A stretch of 64,000 nucleotides of DNA from Ilex aquifolium (taxonomy: Eukaryota; Streptophyta; Magnoliopsida; Aquifoliales; Aquifoliaceae). The stretch is from positions 22,420,001 to 22,484,000 of the forward strand of contig OX637401.1 in NCBI GenBank assembly GCA_951799425.1. The letters run 5' to 3'. The translations under genes and the position numbers were made by a program. Under the pieces are notes generated by a model. That model was given only the letters and a program-made list of their open reading frames with translations, was not told the origin of the DNA and searched no databases. Below, in pieces: positions 23,966 to 34,970 of this stretch; the stretch's first letter is position 1; every line of letters starts with the position of its first letter.

Positions 23966-24458
23966 GAAATAAGTAGAAAAATAGAAGAGGGAAAACAAAT
24001 TGGATGAGAAAGAAAATAAAAGAAATGGACTCTTGGGACAATATGAGAATTTTTTAAAAACTTTGAGTAGAAAGTTTGAGTTTGTCCATTAAAGTACTTT
24101 GATTCAAATCAATTTTTTTACTAAATCGCGAGGGTGATCTTAGCGGCCACAGTCTTAGATACAGTTGTTCTTTATTTTTTTTGTTTGACCGATCACCTAT
24201 CGTAAATACAAGTGGGACCCAATATATATGTGAGTCTACCCAATGTGTGTGTGTATATATATATAACTATATATATATAAATTTAGGAGGGGTTTACCAA
24301 AATTGATTTTATATATGGGTACTACAACGTTATATCCATTTTCTTTGTAGTGCAATTAGTTTGTGCACTTATCTGCCTGCTTGTAGCATTACTAGACATT
24401 TCACTTCAAGCTGATTAATTAATTAAAGTTCCCATGGATTTCCTGGGACAATGATACT
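22691..24458. other. Intergenic, with a (GA)n microsatellite
   Basis: No gene seen. A GA dinucleotide run occupies 23923-23962. Further AT-rich low-complexity DNA and an (AT)n stretch lie near 24250. Confidence 0.5.
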
Positions 24459-25004
24459 AGAAGAATATTCCTTCACCGCGGGTGGACAAATTTCTTTGGA
24501 TAGTTTAACGTTGTCTCCATCAATATGAGATTCAATGTCACTGAAGAACAGCAAAATTCCCCTTCACTCCACGTCATTCTCGCCTTGATCGTTAACCTCA
24601 TGCAATTGAAGTACCAAGGAAAGGACGAAACTCCATTTGAAACCTACCCCAAAACCATGTGTGTTGACATTGCTAGTTTGCTCCTGTATTGTTTCTTGGC
24701 CGAAGCAAAGCTAGGATTTTCATGTCCAACTTATGCCAGTATTATTCAACATGGTTTGTTATTGTTTGAGTCCTGTTCATTGGCTTGTCTAGCATCAACT
24801 TTGTTCACAGACTCGGTTAGGCCGACCTTATATGTGATGTTCATCACGCTTTCAGCAAGCGAATTGCTTCAATGGTTTTGCTGGATAGGGGAAGCTGGAG
24901 AATCACTCATTCCTGGCAGGTCCATGGTACGTCGGTTGATCGATTCACAAAGGCACAGGGGGGCACATGCCTTTACGAACGACATGAATAGACTTCTTGT
25001 GTAA
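24459..25004 (+). pseudogene. Copy B of the four-helix membrane protein, broken
   Basis: This is homologous to genes A (3029) and C (51671). The aligned frame begins FLHRGWTN near 24468, meets a TAG at 24501-24503 where the others have a glutamine codon, and is then open to 25004. The N-terminal MANTART part is unrecognisable. It retains MRFNVTEE, DETPFETYPKTMC, four hydrophobic stretches and the C-terminal RAHAF-like tail (GAHAFTND). It lacks an N-terminal isoleucine/valine pair in helix 1. An in-frame ATG at 24525 could give a truncated 159-aa product, but loss of the start makes a pseudogene likelier. Confidence 0.7.
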
Positions 25005-25337
25005 CTAGAAGAGACTAAAAACCAAAAACATTTGAAAACAACCAGTCTGCTAAAAAAATATTGTTAGTCTTGATTTGAGTTGAAAAATGTAGCAATAATA
25101 CCATTTTGGAGACCAACAATACATATTTTTTTATGGATCTTTATGTATGAAATATTTGATATAAAGACGATATTTCATTGACAATTCCACGAGAAATGTC
25201 ACAGAGGTTGAAGTAACGTGCTAAGCAAAGTGGAGCGAGGCCTAATGTGCTCATCAGAGATATCCATTGTTGTTGACGAGGGACCAATAATGTGCAGGGG
25301 GTGTGGGGCCTATGTCCTACACTAGGATATGAGTATA

Positions 25338-26654
25338 CTAGTTATTGTCCGTACCTGAAGGCACAAAATTATAAAAAAATTTATCAATCATAAACATATT
25401 TGTATTCATATCTAAAATCAAATCACAAACATAGAGGATAGAGAAAAGAATTTAATCACCAATTTTAGTGGGGGTGAGCGATGGTTGTGGTAGTGGTTGG
25501 CAGTAGTGGTGATGGTTGTGGTGGGCGGCGACGATCGTGGTGGTGATGGCAACCATGGGTAGCAATGGTGATGATAGTGGTGGGTTTTGGATAACAAAGA
25601 TGACAGTGACAGTCATGGGTGACAGAGGTGGTGGTGGTGTGCGACGGTGATTGTGGTTTGTAGTGGTGGTGGTGGGGAGACGACGGTGGTGATGGTAGTA
25701 GTGGGTTGTGGTGGGTGATGATGGTGGTGCGTGGTGGCGAATGACGGCGGTGGTGGTATGTGTGGTGGGGGTGGGTGACAACGAGTGATGGTGCGTTATG
25801 GTAGTGAGTGGCGATGGGTGGTGGTGGGTGAAGGTAGTGGGCGACGGTGGTGGTGGGATGATAGTGGTAATTGTAATAAATATAAGAATGAGATGATGAT
25901 GGTGGTGGGTAATGACAGTGGGCAGTGGTGGTAGCAATCGGTGGTGAATGACGACGATGGTGGTGGTGATGGCGGTGGTGGTGGTGATAGCGATGGTGGT
26001 GGTTGTGGTTGTGGCATAGGTGGTGATGGGGTAGCGACGGTGGCGGTGGGATGATAGTGGTAATTGTGATAAATATACAAATGAGATGATGATGGTGGTG
26101 GGTGGTGACAGCAGACAGCGGTGGTAATAATCGATGGTTGATAACGACAATGGTGGTGGTGATGATGGTGGCTGTGGTAGTGACGATGGTGGTGGTGGGG
26201 TGGCAACGGTGGCGGTAACAATGATGGTGGTAGTGGTGATTATGGTGGAGGTGGTGAGGGTAGCAGTGGTGGTTGGGCGGTGGCGGTGGTGGTGAATAAT
26301 TTTTTACATAAGTGATTTTAAAGAAGTAGAAGTTATTTTTTTTCACTTTTACTTACCTACTTATTTAAGTGGTAAAATTATTTTTGACTTATTTGGAAGT
26401 AATTAAAATAAGTTGTTTCAAATACTATTTTATTTTTTGATGTGCTTATGAGAAGTCATAAGTCCTAAAAATAATTTTAAAAAGTTATTCCAAACTCACC
26501 CTTAGAGGACCTATTTTCCCTAGTAAATTTGGGGAGTTAATATTAACCATCAGATTAATTTTAAAGTAAAATTTAAAACGATCTCAACCGCGAAAAGCAA
26601 AATTATTTTGGTTATCTTTTGGGATTTGAATTGTTTTGTATTTTATTATATAGA
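25338..26654. repeat. 1.3-kb tandem duplication, unit 1
   Basis: The unit begins CTAGTTATT...CCTGAAGGCACA and includes AAATCAAATCACAAACATAG. It holds the GGT-rich block 25469-26295 and ends with an AT-rich block containing AACGATCTCAACCGCGAAAA. Unit 2 follows directly with the same order. Confidence 0.75.
25469..26295. repeat. Degenerate GGT-rich block 1
   Basis: The plus strand is built of imperfect GGT/GAT/GTG triplets (GGTGGTGATGG and variants) for about 830 bp, with very few C. Minus-strand frames reading His/Pro/Thr repeats are an artefact of this composition. Confidence 0.85.
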
Positions 26655-28050
26655 CTAGTTATTCCTCATGCCTGAAGACACAGAGTAATAAAAAAAAATG
26701 GTCAACATATTTATATTCACACCAAAAATCAAATCACAAACATAGTGGAGAGATAAAAAAATTTAAGTATCGATTATAGTGGAGGTGAGCGGTAGTAGTG
26801 GTGGTGGGCGACATTGGTGATGATGAGAGAGGTGATGGTTATGATGGGTAAGGCGACGACCGTGGTGGTGGTAGCAGCCGTAGATGGCAATGGTGATGGT
26901 GGTGGTGGTTTTTGAGTGACGATGATGGTAGTGGAAGTCGTGGGTGGCAACGATGGTGGTAGACGACGGTGATGGTGGTTGGCAGCAGTGGTGGTGGGAC
27001 GACGACGTTGGTGGTGGGTAGTGATGATGGTGGTGGTGGACGACGATAGGTGCCTCAAGGCGACAGTGTGATGGGTGGTGGCGAAAGACGGAGGTGATAA
27101 GCGCGGTGGGTGTAGGTGACAGTGGGTGGCTGCAGTGGTGGGCGATGAGAGGTGGTGGTGGTAGGTGTGGTGGGGTATGTGATAGTGATTGGTGGTTGGT
27201 GGCGATGGGTGGTGGTGGGTGCTGACGATGGGCGACGGTGGTAGTGTGATGATGGTGGTAATGATAATGAATATAAGAATAAGATGACCATGGTGGTGGG
27301 TGGTGGCCATGGACAACAATAGTAGCAATCGGTGGTGGGTGGTGGGTGGTGGTGGCGGTGGCGATGGGGCAGTGAGGGTAGGGTGGGGGTGGAGGTGGGG
27401 CAGTGGCGATGGTGGTTGTAGTTGTGATGGTCATGAGGGTGGTGGTGGGTGGTGAGGGTGGTAAGGATGATGGTGGGACAGTAGCGGTAGTGGTAAGGTG
27501 CGACAGAGGTGGTGATGATAGTAGGGTGCGGCAGCGGTGGTGGTGGGGCGGTGGAAGTGATGGTGGTGATGGGATGGTGGTGGTAGTGGTGGTGATGATG
27601 GTGGGGTGGTGGTGGGCGGTGGTGATAATGGTTATGGTGATAGTGGGGCAGTGAAAATGGTGATGGTGGTGGCAGCGGCGGTGGTGGGGTGATGGGTATG
27701 GTAGGGTGGCAATAGTGATGGTGGTGTGTATGGTAGGGTGGCGATAGTGATGGTGGTGGGGTGGTGGTGGTGGAGCGGTGGTGGTGGTGGTGGTGTTAGA
27801 GGTAGTGGTGAGACGATTCTAAACATTATTTTTTTTTAAAGTATTTATGAGAAATAATTCCTAAAAGTATTTTTAAAAAATCACTCTAAACACACCCTTA
27901 GGGCCCTATTTTTCATATTAAATTTGGAGTGTTAATATTAGCCCTTATATTAACTTTAAATTAAAATTTAAAGCGATCTCAACAACAAATAACAAAAGTC
28001 ATTTTGTTTATCTTTTGAAATTTGAATTGTATTATACTTTATTATATAGA
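26655..28050. repeat. 1.3-kb tandem duplication, unit 2
   Basis: Same landmarks as unit 1 (CTAGTTATT, AAATCAAATCACAAACATAG, a GGT-rich block at 26779-27811, AGCGATCTCAACAACAAAT). The GGT-rich block is about 200 bp longer than in unit 1. Confidence 0.75.
26779..27811. repeat. Degenerate GGT-rich block 2
   Basis: About 1,030 bp of the same kind as block 1, richest in GGTGGTGGT near 27540-27800. Confidence 0.85.
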
Positions 28051-29277
28051 TTATGTATTTATATGTAATAATGTATTAGGATTAGGATATTTAACTGGTT
28101 ATAGTACATATTGATAAAAAAAAAAAAAAACTGGTTATAGTACATAAGTTGTATCCCTAACATACCTAGGATAGTGAACAACAATCATTTCTATGGGTGT
28201 GTTTTTTTAGTATATTTTTGTATAGATTGTGTTAGATGGAATATAAAAAAAAACTCTAAACGCAAAGATTGAGATGAAAATTAGTCATTGTTATAGAATG
28301 TGATGAACTTAATTACTAGTGGGATGAGTATAAAATGGGTGGACTTAGTAATTTTATGATTTAGAGTTTAATAGAGTGGGATAACCCCACCCAATTGAAA
28401 TAAGTAGTATAGTTTGAAGGTCATATTGGTAATTTACTCTAGTCTACGGTTAGGAATTCTGCCTAAACAAGAATATAAAGGCTTAGTATAAAAAAAAAAT
28501 AAAAATTGATTAGTTCCCAAAAGAATAAAAGAAATAAAAAAATACACAAAAATGACAAAATTAAATATAGAAGTGAGGCCTATGGACAGGCAGTAAATAA
28601 TTGGAACAAGTACAAAAAAAAAAAACATAGTTTAGTCCCTATTAATTGAGGTTTAGTAAGGATAGATTAGGTACATATTTAACATTTGACATTATTTATA
28701 CAAAGTAATTGTGTCCTCGTGTTCGAACTTACAAACGAAAATGAGGGATTTTTATGTCACCACAAACATAAAAATAAGTGTTCGATTCAAAGATGAATTT
28801 AAAGATTGTAAATTAATACCGATAAGTAACTCCTCAACGTGGAGTTCCACAGACCAGAATCAAATGCAAATATTCCCTAGGCTAAAGCATAATGTCTACT
28901 TCCTCACTCATTCAAAATTCTATTAATGCTAATATTCCCAAGGTTAAAGGAAAATGTCTGCTTTCTCACTCATTTAAATTGTCTACTTTTGAGCTTAGGA
29001 ATCTCATCTTGTGAAATATGGATCAAATTATGGCACCCAAAAGTAATGGTCTTGCTTGCCCTCTCTGCTTCTTTTGCACTTCCTGGAAAGGTTCCATGAT
29101 TGTCCGAGTCAATAACAAACCAAGTGCCCTTTAATATTTTTTTTTTCTTCTCTAATTTACTTTTGACAAAAAAAAAATGTTTATCATTAATGAATGAGTA
29201 ATATTCCCATTTAAATACGATAGATCCCATTTGAATCCACGGTTTAGTGATAGAGTTAGTGATATTGTCTAACATTA
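28051..29277. other. Intergenic, minor tandem duplication
   Basis: AT-rich. A block of about 70 bp with the words AATATTCCC, AATGTCT and CTCACTCATT is repeated at 28867-28980. No gene recognised. Confidence 0.4.
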
Positions 29278-29434
29278 GAGCATTTTCAACAGCAAAAGTT
29301 ACTTTAGCTACCCAAAAAATAAATATTCTCTATTTTAACTACTCAAATTTTTAATACACAATCCAATAGATTTTCTATATTTTAACTACTTCTTTTAAAT
29401 ATTATTTCTCATATTTTGTACCTTTGTTGAGACT

Positions 29435-30017
29435 TGATGGGCCAGGCCCAAATAATCCAATTCGGGTGGAAAGCCCAAAACTATTTAAGAGCCCAAGCTC
29501 CAGGAGACCAAGCAGGCCTAAAGTGGTCCAGACGGGTCAAGCTCATTAGAGAGCTACACCACTAAAGGAGTGTCCGGGCCGCTTAGAGAAAGTCAACATT
29601 CCCTCATCATTTGGCCAAGACCTTTGGAGAGCACTCCCCTACCGGTTGAGGAGAGGAGAGGTCGCCAAGGAGAGGAGGGGTCACCAAGCTGTTTAAAGCT
29701 ATTAAGTTGCTACAATCCGTTATAACCGTCAAACTACCAATTCAATTACTACACAGACGACTATAAATTGTAAGCTTCCCCATCACTTGGGGGGCATCTC
29801 ACAAAAACTCAAGCTCATCTCTCTCTCTCTTGTAATTCCCTGATCTCCCAACATACCGGAGTTAATAAAATTCCCGGCGAACTTAGCCATTGAAAGTGGA
29901 CGTAGGTCTTGTTGACCGAACCACTATAATCCTCTTCTTCTTTCTCCCACTACTTATTTTACTGCATTTTACATTGTTTACTTGACTGTGGTGTGCAAAC
30001 CAATTTGTGCATCATCA
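29435..30017 (+). repeat. 5' LTR of the gag-only element
   Basis: It contains 37 bp absent from the 3' LTR. The extra segment lies between two TTAGAGA words, as expected if the 3' copy lost it by recombination between short direct repeats. Confidence 0.9.
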
Positions 30018-30018
30018 G

Positions 30019-30040
30019 TTTGGCGCCATCTGTGGGAACG
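30019..30040 (+). promoter_or_regulatory. Primer-binding site of the gag-only element
   Basis: TTTGGCGCCATCTGTGGGAA follows the 5' LTR. It is nearly the same as the site of the large Gypsy element (TTGGCGCCGTCTGTGGGAA on the minus strand). Confidence 0.8.
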
Positions 30041-30082
30041 ACAAAATTCTCACCTAAACATTTTCTTTGCTGAACCACATCC

Positions 30083-31180
30083 ATGAATCAGCCTGAAAAC
30101 AATCCAACACGAGAGGAAGAGGTTGCTCCTCCCCCACTTGCCAATCCAGTCCCAAATGCACAGCAGATGCTGGACACAATGCAGCAACTTGTAACCCATA
30201 ACCAGCAGATTTTGCAATTGATGCTTGGACAACAAGGAGGAGTGCAGCCTGGACCTCAAGACAGAGGAGCCCCACGCCCTAGACATCAAGGGGCTCCCCA
30301 CCTAGGCGTTCTCCATCTGGGCGCCCCACCTCTAGGAGCTCCCTTGGGCGCCCCACATAGAGGGGCCCACCAAGAGGGACCTCCACCTCCTGCTCCCCAT
30401 GGTGGAGACCCTCACTTCCAAGAAGAGGAGGGTGAAAACCAAAGCATAGGGCATGTGAGTCATTTTCGTGATAATTCCAGAGGATCTCCTCTCAATCACT
30501 GAGACGAAAAAATTAAGGAGGTGCAAAATCAATTGGGTGACGTCTTCAACGCCATGAAGGCACGGGGACCTGAGACAGTGGACTACGTCGTAAGTCGAAC
30601 CGACACGCCTTTCAAACCTGACGTGGCGAAATACCCACTTCCTCAGAAATTCAAGATGCCATCCTTCGAGACCTTTGACGGTACAAAGGATCCACTGGAC
30701 CACCTTGAAACTTTTAAGACCTTGATGCAACTGCACAACGTCCCCAACGAAATCATGTGCAGAGCGTTCCCAACCACCTTAAAGGGATCTACTCGACAAT
30801 GGTTCGCCAAGCTCTCCCCAGCCTCCATTGGCTCATTTGCTGAGTTGAGCAGGTCCTTCATATCACACTTTATTGGAGGACGCCGCCACCAGAAGCCTGC
30901 CACCCACCTGCTTAGCATAAAGCAAGACCGAGATGAGAGCTTAAGGAGTTACCTCACTCGTTTTAACGAGGAGATCCTTCAGGTCGAGGAGCCTGATGAA
31001 AAGGTCAGCATGACCGCCTTCTTGGGAGGCCTCCGGTCATCAAGCTTACTTTTCTCAGTGATGAAGCGCCCACCAAAGAGCATGCCAGAACTTTTGGCAA
31101 AAGCTCAAAAATATATGAATGCTGAGGAAATCAATAAGTCTAGGCGAGGTGAATCATCTTGCGGATCCTCAAAAGATTGA
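30083..31180 (+). pseudogene. Retrotransposon gag protein, interrupted once
   Basis: One frame runs from the ATG at 30083 (MNQPENNPTREEEV) to the stop at 31178-31180, about 365 codons, with a TGA at 30500-30502. The N-terminal third is proline/alanine-rich and low complexity, with repeated GAP..G units. The second part is a plant retrotransposon gag (capsid) domain: FDGTKDPLDHLETF, LKGSTRQWFAKL, FIGGRRHQKP and SLRSYLTRFNEE are its usual landmarks. The frame stops soon after LAKAQKYMNAEE, with no zinc knuckle. The capsid half is clearly related to gag of the large Gypsy element at 47-48 kb, though not identical. Confidence 0.85.
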
Positions 31181-31626
31181 CTTGTCTCTGCACTGTTCTC
31201 AAACAGGCAGCCTAACTCCAGCTTAGCGACTCTCTCGCGAGTCGCCAAAAAAGCTTGGCCTCTGCATTGTTCTCAAACAGGCAGCCTATCTCTGGCTTAG
31301 CGGCTCTCTCGCAGGTCGCCAAAAAAGCTTGGCCTCTGCACTGTTCTCAAACAGGCAGCCTATCTCCGGCTTAGCGGCTCTCTAGTGGGTCGCCAAAAAA
31401 GCTTGGCCTCTGCACTGTTCTCAAACAGGCAGCATTTATATCCAGCTTAGCGGCTCTTTCGCGGGTCGCCAAAAGCTTGGCCTCTGCACTGTTCTCAAAC
31501 AGGCAGGCTCTATATCGAACTTAGCGGCTCTCTCGCCGGTCGCCAAAAGCTTAGCCTCTGCACTGTTCTCAAACAGGCCGCCTATACCTCAAGCTTAAGG
31601 ACTCTCTCATGGGTCGCCAAAAGCTC
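31181..31626 (+). repeat. Six tandem units of about 74 bp inside the gag-only element
   Basis: Each unit runs TCTGCACTGTTCTCAAACAG, GCAGCCTAT, AGCTTAGCGGCTCTCTCGC, then GGTCGCCAAAAGCTT. The first unit carries a small inverted repeat, GCGACTC...GAGTCGC, which partly survives in the others. Confidence 0.9.
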
Positions 31627-32493
31627 GGTTTCAAGAGGCACGACTCTCTCACGAGTAACCTCAAACTTTGTCTTTGCTCTCGCGCAAGCAACCTACCTCT
31701 CTTCAGGTAATCATGCTAAATATTTTAGTATTTGGAATAACATTGTTTTTGCCACCTGTAGACAGGACCTTGAAACTCAGGTCGTCCTCATCCATCTAGC
31801 ACCTACTCATGGGTACTAAAGCCCCTCCTGGCACACAGCCTATTCGTCCAGGATTGTCAAGGTGCATAGCCTGCTCGTCAAAAACTTCCTGGACCGCCTT
31901 GCCTGCATGGGCGCCTAGCCCTGGGCGCGAACTGACTCGCCTGGATGCTGCTTGACCAAGGCATGCTCGCCCGATCGCAGTCAGCGCAGACGGACTCGCC
32001 CAAGCAGCACCTTGCTCGCCCAAGCGGCACCCTGCTGCTCGTCTCCCTCGCCTAGCAGCACCGCAGGCCTTAGCCTTGGCGCCCAGCGCCTGGATGACCG
32101 CACTGCGCAGCGCCTCTATCCCAACCGCTGCACACCCCAACTGTCCATCTCCATCGCGCCCCAACTGGTTTTGCACGCGCCATCAGTGCGAAGAGCAGTC
32201 CCGTGTGCAGCATTGGCGCCCAATGGCCTCTCCTGAGATCTCGCCTCTCCAACAAAAACAGTGGGCTCGCCCACTATTGGTGCCCCCATCTCGGCGCCTA
32301 GCTCCTTTACTCCGGCACTGACTGCCTCCTCCTCTCCGAGAGCAGCATTAGTTCCTACGGGCTCTCCACCAAGACCCACAAGTTCTCCTTCAGGGCCCCT
32401 ACAGATCGCGTCGCCCTCGACACATAAGGAGCATCCAAGCTCGCCCCTGCAGTCTGCACCCAGCCTTGGCGTGCTCACCATCACCATCAGTGG

Positions 32494-32642
32494 CCCAAGG
32501 CAACCCCGGCTCGCCCAAGGCAGCCCCAGGCTCGCCTAAGGCACCCAAGGCAGCCCCAGGCTCGCCCAAGACGCCCAAGGCAGCTCCGGCTCGCCCAAGG
32601 CAGCCCCGGCTCGCCCAAGGCAGCTCCAGGCTCGCCCAAGGT
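32494..32642 (+). repeat. Short GC-rich tandem repeat (about 20-bp units)
   Basis: About seven imperfect copies of CCCAAGGCAGCCCCGGCTCG. The wider region 31.8-33.3 kb is unusually GC-rich with scattered CTCGCCCA words and no recognisable protein. Confidence 0.75.
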
Positions 32643-32647
32643 GCTCC

Positions 32648-33079
32648 AAATGGGGCTTATAATATATCAAATCGAAGCTCTCGACAAGCTCTACAAGACT
32701 CACAGCCAATTGATATTGTAAAAAAGTCCAAAAAAGACTCAGAAACAGTTGTTTTGGCCTCCTGAAGTTTAAAAAAAAAAAAAAATTTTGCTGCTCGCCC
32801 AGGACCCTATCTGCTCGCCCAAGACAGAGTGTGCTCACCCAAAAGCTGCCTGGACGCCCAAAACCGTGCACCCAGCTCTCTGCTCAAAGTTTTGACCGTA
32901 ACTTTTGCTCCGTTATTCGAAATGAGGCTTATAATATATCAAATCGAAGCTCTCGACGAGCTCTACAAGACTCACACCTTTGGTTATGATTGATGCTGTA
33001 AAAAGTCCAAAAAAGGCTCAGAAACAACTGTTTTGGCCTCCCGAAGTTTTTTCGAAAAAAAAAAAATCTGCTCGCCCAG
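32648..33079 (+). repeat. Dispersed duplication of about 150 bp
   Basis: Blocks at about 32648-32797 and 32920-33079 share GGCTTATAATATATCAAATC, GAAGCTCTCGAC, CAAGACTCACA and TTTTGGCCTCC, and each is followed by an A-run and CTGCTCGCCCA. Confidence 0.8.
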
Positions 33080-33364
33080 ATCAGCACCCTCAGCGCCTCA
33101 GCAGGCTGCACGCCTAGGTTGGCGCCCAGGACCGCGCCTCTCAGCGCCTGCTCGCCCAAGGGGCTGCTCCGCCTCTGTTGCACGCCCAAGGGGGCTGCTC
33201 CGCCTCTACTGCACGCCCACTTGGGTTGGAGACCTTGCCAAAACTGCCCAAAAGCAAAAATGCATCGTGCAAGGGAAGAATCATCTAGCAAAGGAAGTCT
33301 CCACCACCTAAAACTCAAGATGTAAACTAATGCCCTCTTTTCCAAGTTGCCTTGGACACAGGGG

Positions 33365-33378
33365 CATTGGGGGGCAAA
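33365..33378 (+). promoter_or_regulatory. Polypurine tract of the gag-only element
   Basis: CATTGGGGGGCAAA precedes the 3' LTR. The large Gypsy element has a near-match (TTGGGGGGCAAC). Confidence 0.75.
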
Positions 33379-33925
33379 TGATGGGCCAGGCCCAAATAAT
33401 CCAATTCGGGTGGAAAGCCCAAAACTATTTAAGAGCCCAAGCTCCAGGAGACCAAGCAGGCCCAAAGTGGTCCAGACCGGTCAAGCTCATTAGAGAAAGT
33501 CAACATTCCCTCATCATTTAGCCAAGACCTTTGGAGAGCACTCCCCTGCCGGTTGAGGAGAGGAGAGGTCGCCAAGGAGAGGAGGGGTCACCAAGCTATT
33601 TAAAGCTATTAAGTTGTTACAATCCGTTATGACTGTCAAACTACCCATTCAATTACTACACAGATGACTATAAATTGTAAGCTTCCCCATCACTTGGGGG
33701 CATCTCACAAAAACTCAAACTTATCTCTCTCTCTCTCTTGTAATTCCCTGATCTCCCAACATACCAGAGTTAATAAAATTCCCGGCGAACTTAGCCATTG
33801 AAAGTGGACGTAGGTCTTATTGACCGAACCACTACAATCCTCGTCTTCTTTCTCCCACTACTTATTTTACTGCATTTTACATTGTTTACTTGACTATAGT
33901 GTGCAAACCAATTTGTGCATCATCA
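33379..33925 (+). repeat. 3' LTR of the gag-only element
   Basis: 547 bp, ending CATCATCA before the target duplication AGACT. A (GA)n microsatellite follows at 33936-33976. Confidence 0.9.
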
Positions 33926-33934
33926 AGACTATTG

Positions 33935-33979
<45 letters not shown>

Positions 33980-34247
33980 GAGGGAAAAACAAAGAGCAGA
34001 TAGGAGAAGTGGGAGAGGACAGAAGGAGAGAGAAAAAATTATAAACTATTTATACAAGTTGATACAGTGATACTCTATATTTAAAGTATCATTGTAGCAA
34101 AAATCTATTTTAGAACATCTGAATATATTCTGTTGGAGCATGATTTATGTATTTGATAAATTAAATTTTAGTTATTTTAGAGATTTACATGTATTGTTAG
34201 AGATATTTTAAAAAATATGTGGGTTGAGGTGTCTTGCAATTGGAGTC

Positions 34248-34953
34248 TGATGAGTCCTCGGAAGTTAATCTCCCAGGCCCAAGTGGATCTTGTGTTTTCG
34301 GGTTTTTATGGAATGATTTTTTCTAAGGAGATTACTGTTAGACAATGGCAGGCAGCTCATGTAAGTGGTTCACCCTAGCCGAAGAGCTTGGGTTACGTCC
34401 ACTGTAACGGAGGCTCTTGCTCCTTGACTGTGTATATTGAATCCGGCTGATTGGCTGATTACAAGGAAATTATAGGCGCAGGGCCATAAAACAATGTTCT
34501 CTGTTCGTCCGTTCTAGGGTTTCGGGCGAAACCAGGTAGAATGCTCGGAAGAAGACCTCCCTTTTTCTCTCGTTTCTACTGTTCTATTTATATCGTCTCT
34601 TTGTTTAGGGTTTTTGTCCTTGATCCTCCTTTCCTTGATCTTGTGGGGACCGTTCGTCCTTTCCCTGCAAGCCTCTCTGATCGCCGGCGATGCTGTGCCC
34701 ACGACCGCCAGGGTTCGTTCGGCACCACCTCTCTCTGTTTTTTGCAGGGAGTAACTCTGAGAAATCAGAGCCGATTTCCTCTGTCCTTGGAGCACGTGGC
34801 GCAGCAGGCTTTAACTCGGGTCATGGGCTAAGAAACAAATGCGGCCGGTTAGGACCATTTCTTCTTGGGTTTTGGAGCTCTCATCCCGCGTTCTCTAGAG
34901 ATCTTTGGGCTTGGTCCTGAAGGCAGCCCAGGCCCAAAAACCTATCCTCATCA
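34248..34953 (-). repeat. 3' LTR (element orientation) of the large Gypsy
   Basis: 706 bp. The polypurine tract (minus-strand AGGGGTTGGGGGGCAAC) abuts it at 34954-34970. Apparent frames inside the LTR also occur in the other LTR and are not genes. Confidence 0.92.
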
Positions 34954-34970
34954 GTTGCCCCCCAACCCCT

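Larger units (their letters stand above)
29435..33925 (+). mobile_element. Gag-only LTR retrotransposon (TR-GAG type, 4.49 kb)
   Basis: The LTRs at 29435-30017 (583 bp) and 33379-33925 (547 bp) start TGATGGGCC and end CATCATCA. The 5-bp duplication AGACT flanks the element (29430-29434, 33926-33930). A Tat-type primer-binding site and a polypurine tract are present. The only coding region is gag; no protease, RT or integrase is visible. This matches the described class of terminal-repeat retrotransposons with a GAG domain, which need enzymes from another element. About 20 point differences between LTRs make it older than the Copia copy. Confidence 0.9.
29278..34139. mobile_element. Possible older MITE hosting the gag-only LTR element
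   Basis: GAGCATTTTCAACAGC at 29278 and TCTGTTGGAGCA ending at about 34139 could be the inverted ends of one short element. It would be split by the LTR element at 29435-33925 and later by a (GA)n run. The pairing is imperfect and no target duplication was found. Confidence 0.3.

Noticed and set aside
25452-27826. Long minus-strand frames rich in His, Pro and Thr (up to 293 codons)
   Set aside because: They are produced by the degenerate GGT-rich repeat; all three frames give similar low-complexity products and no start context or domain supports them.
31796-33465. Many overlapping frames on both strands of the gag-only element after gag
   Set aside because: The region is GC-rich and repetitive, with open frames in several phases at once and no domain.
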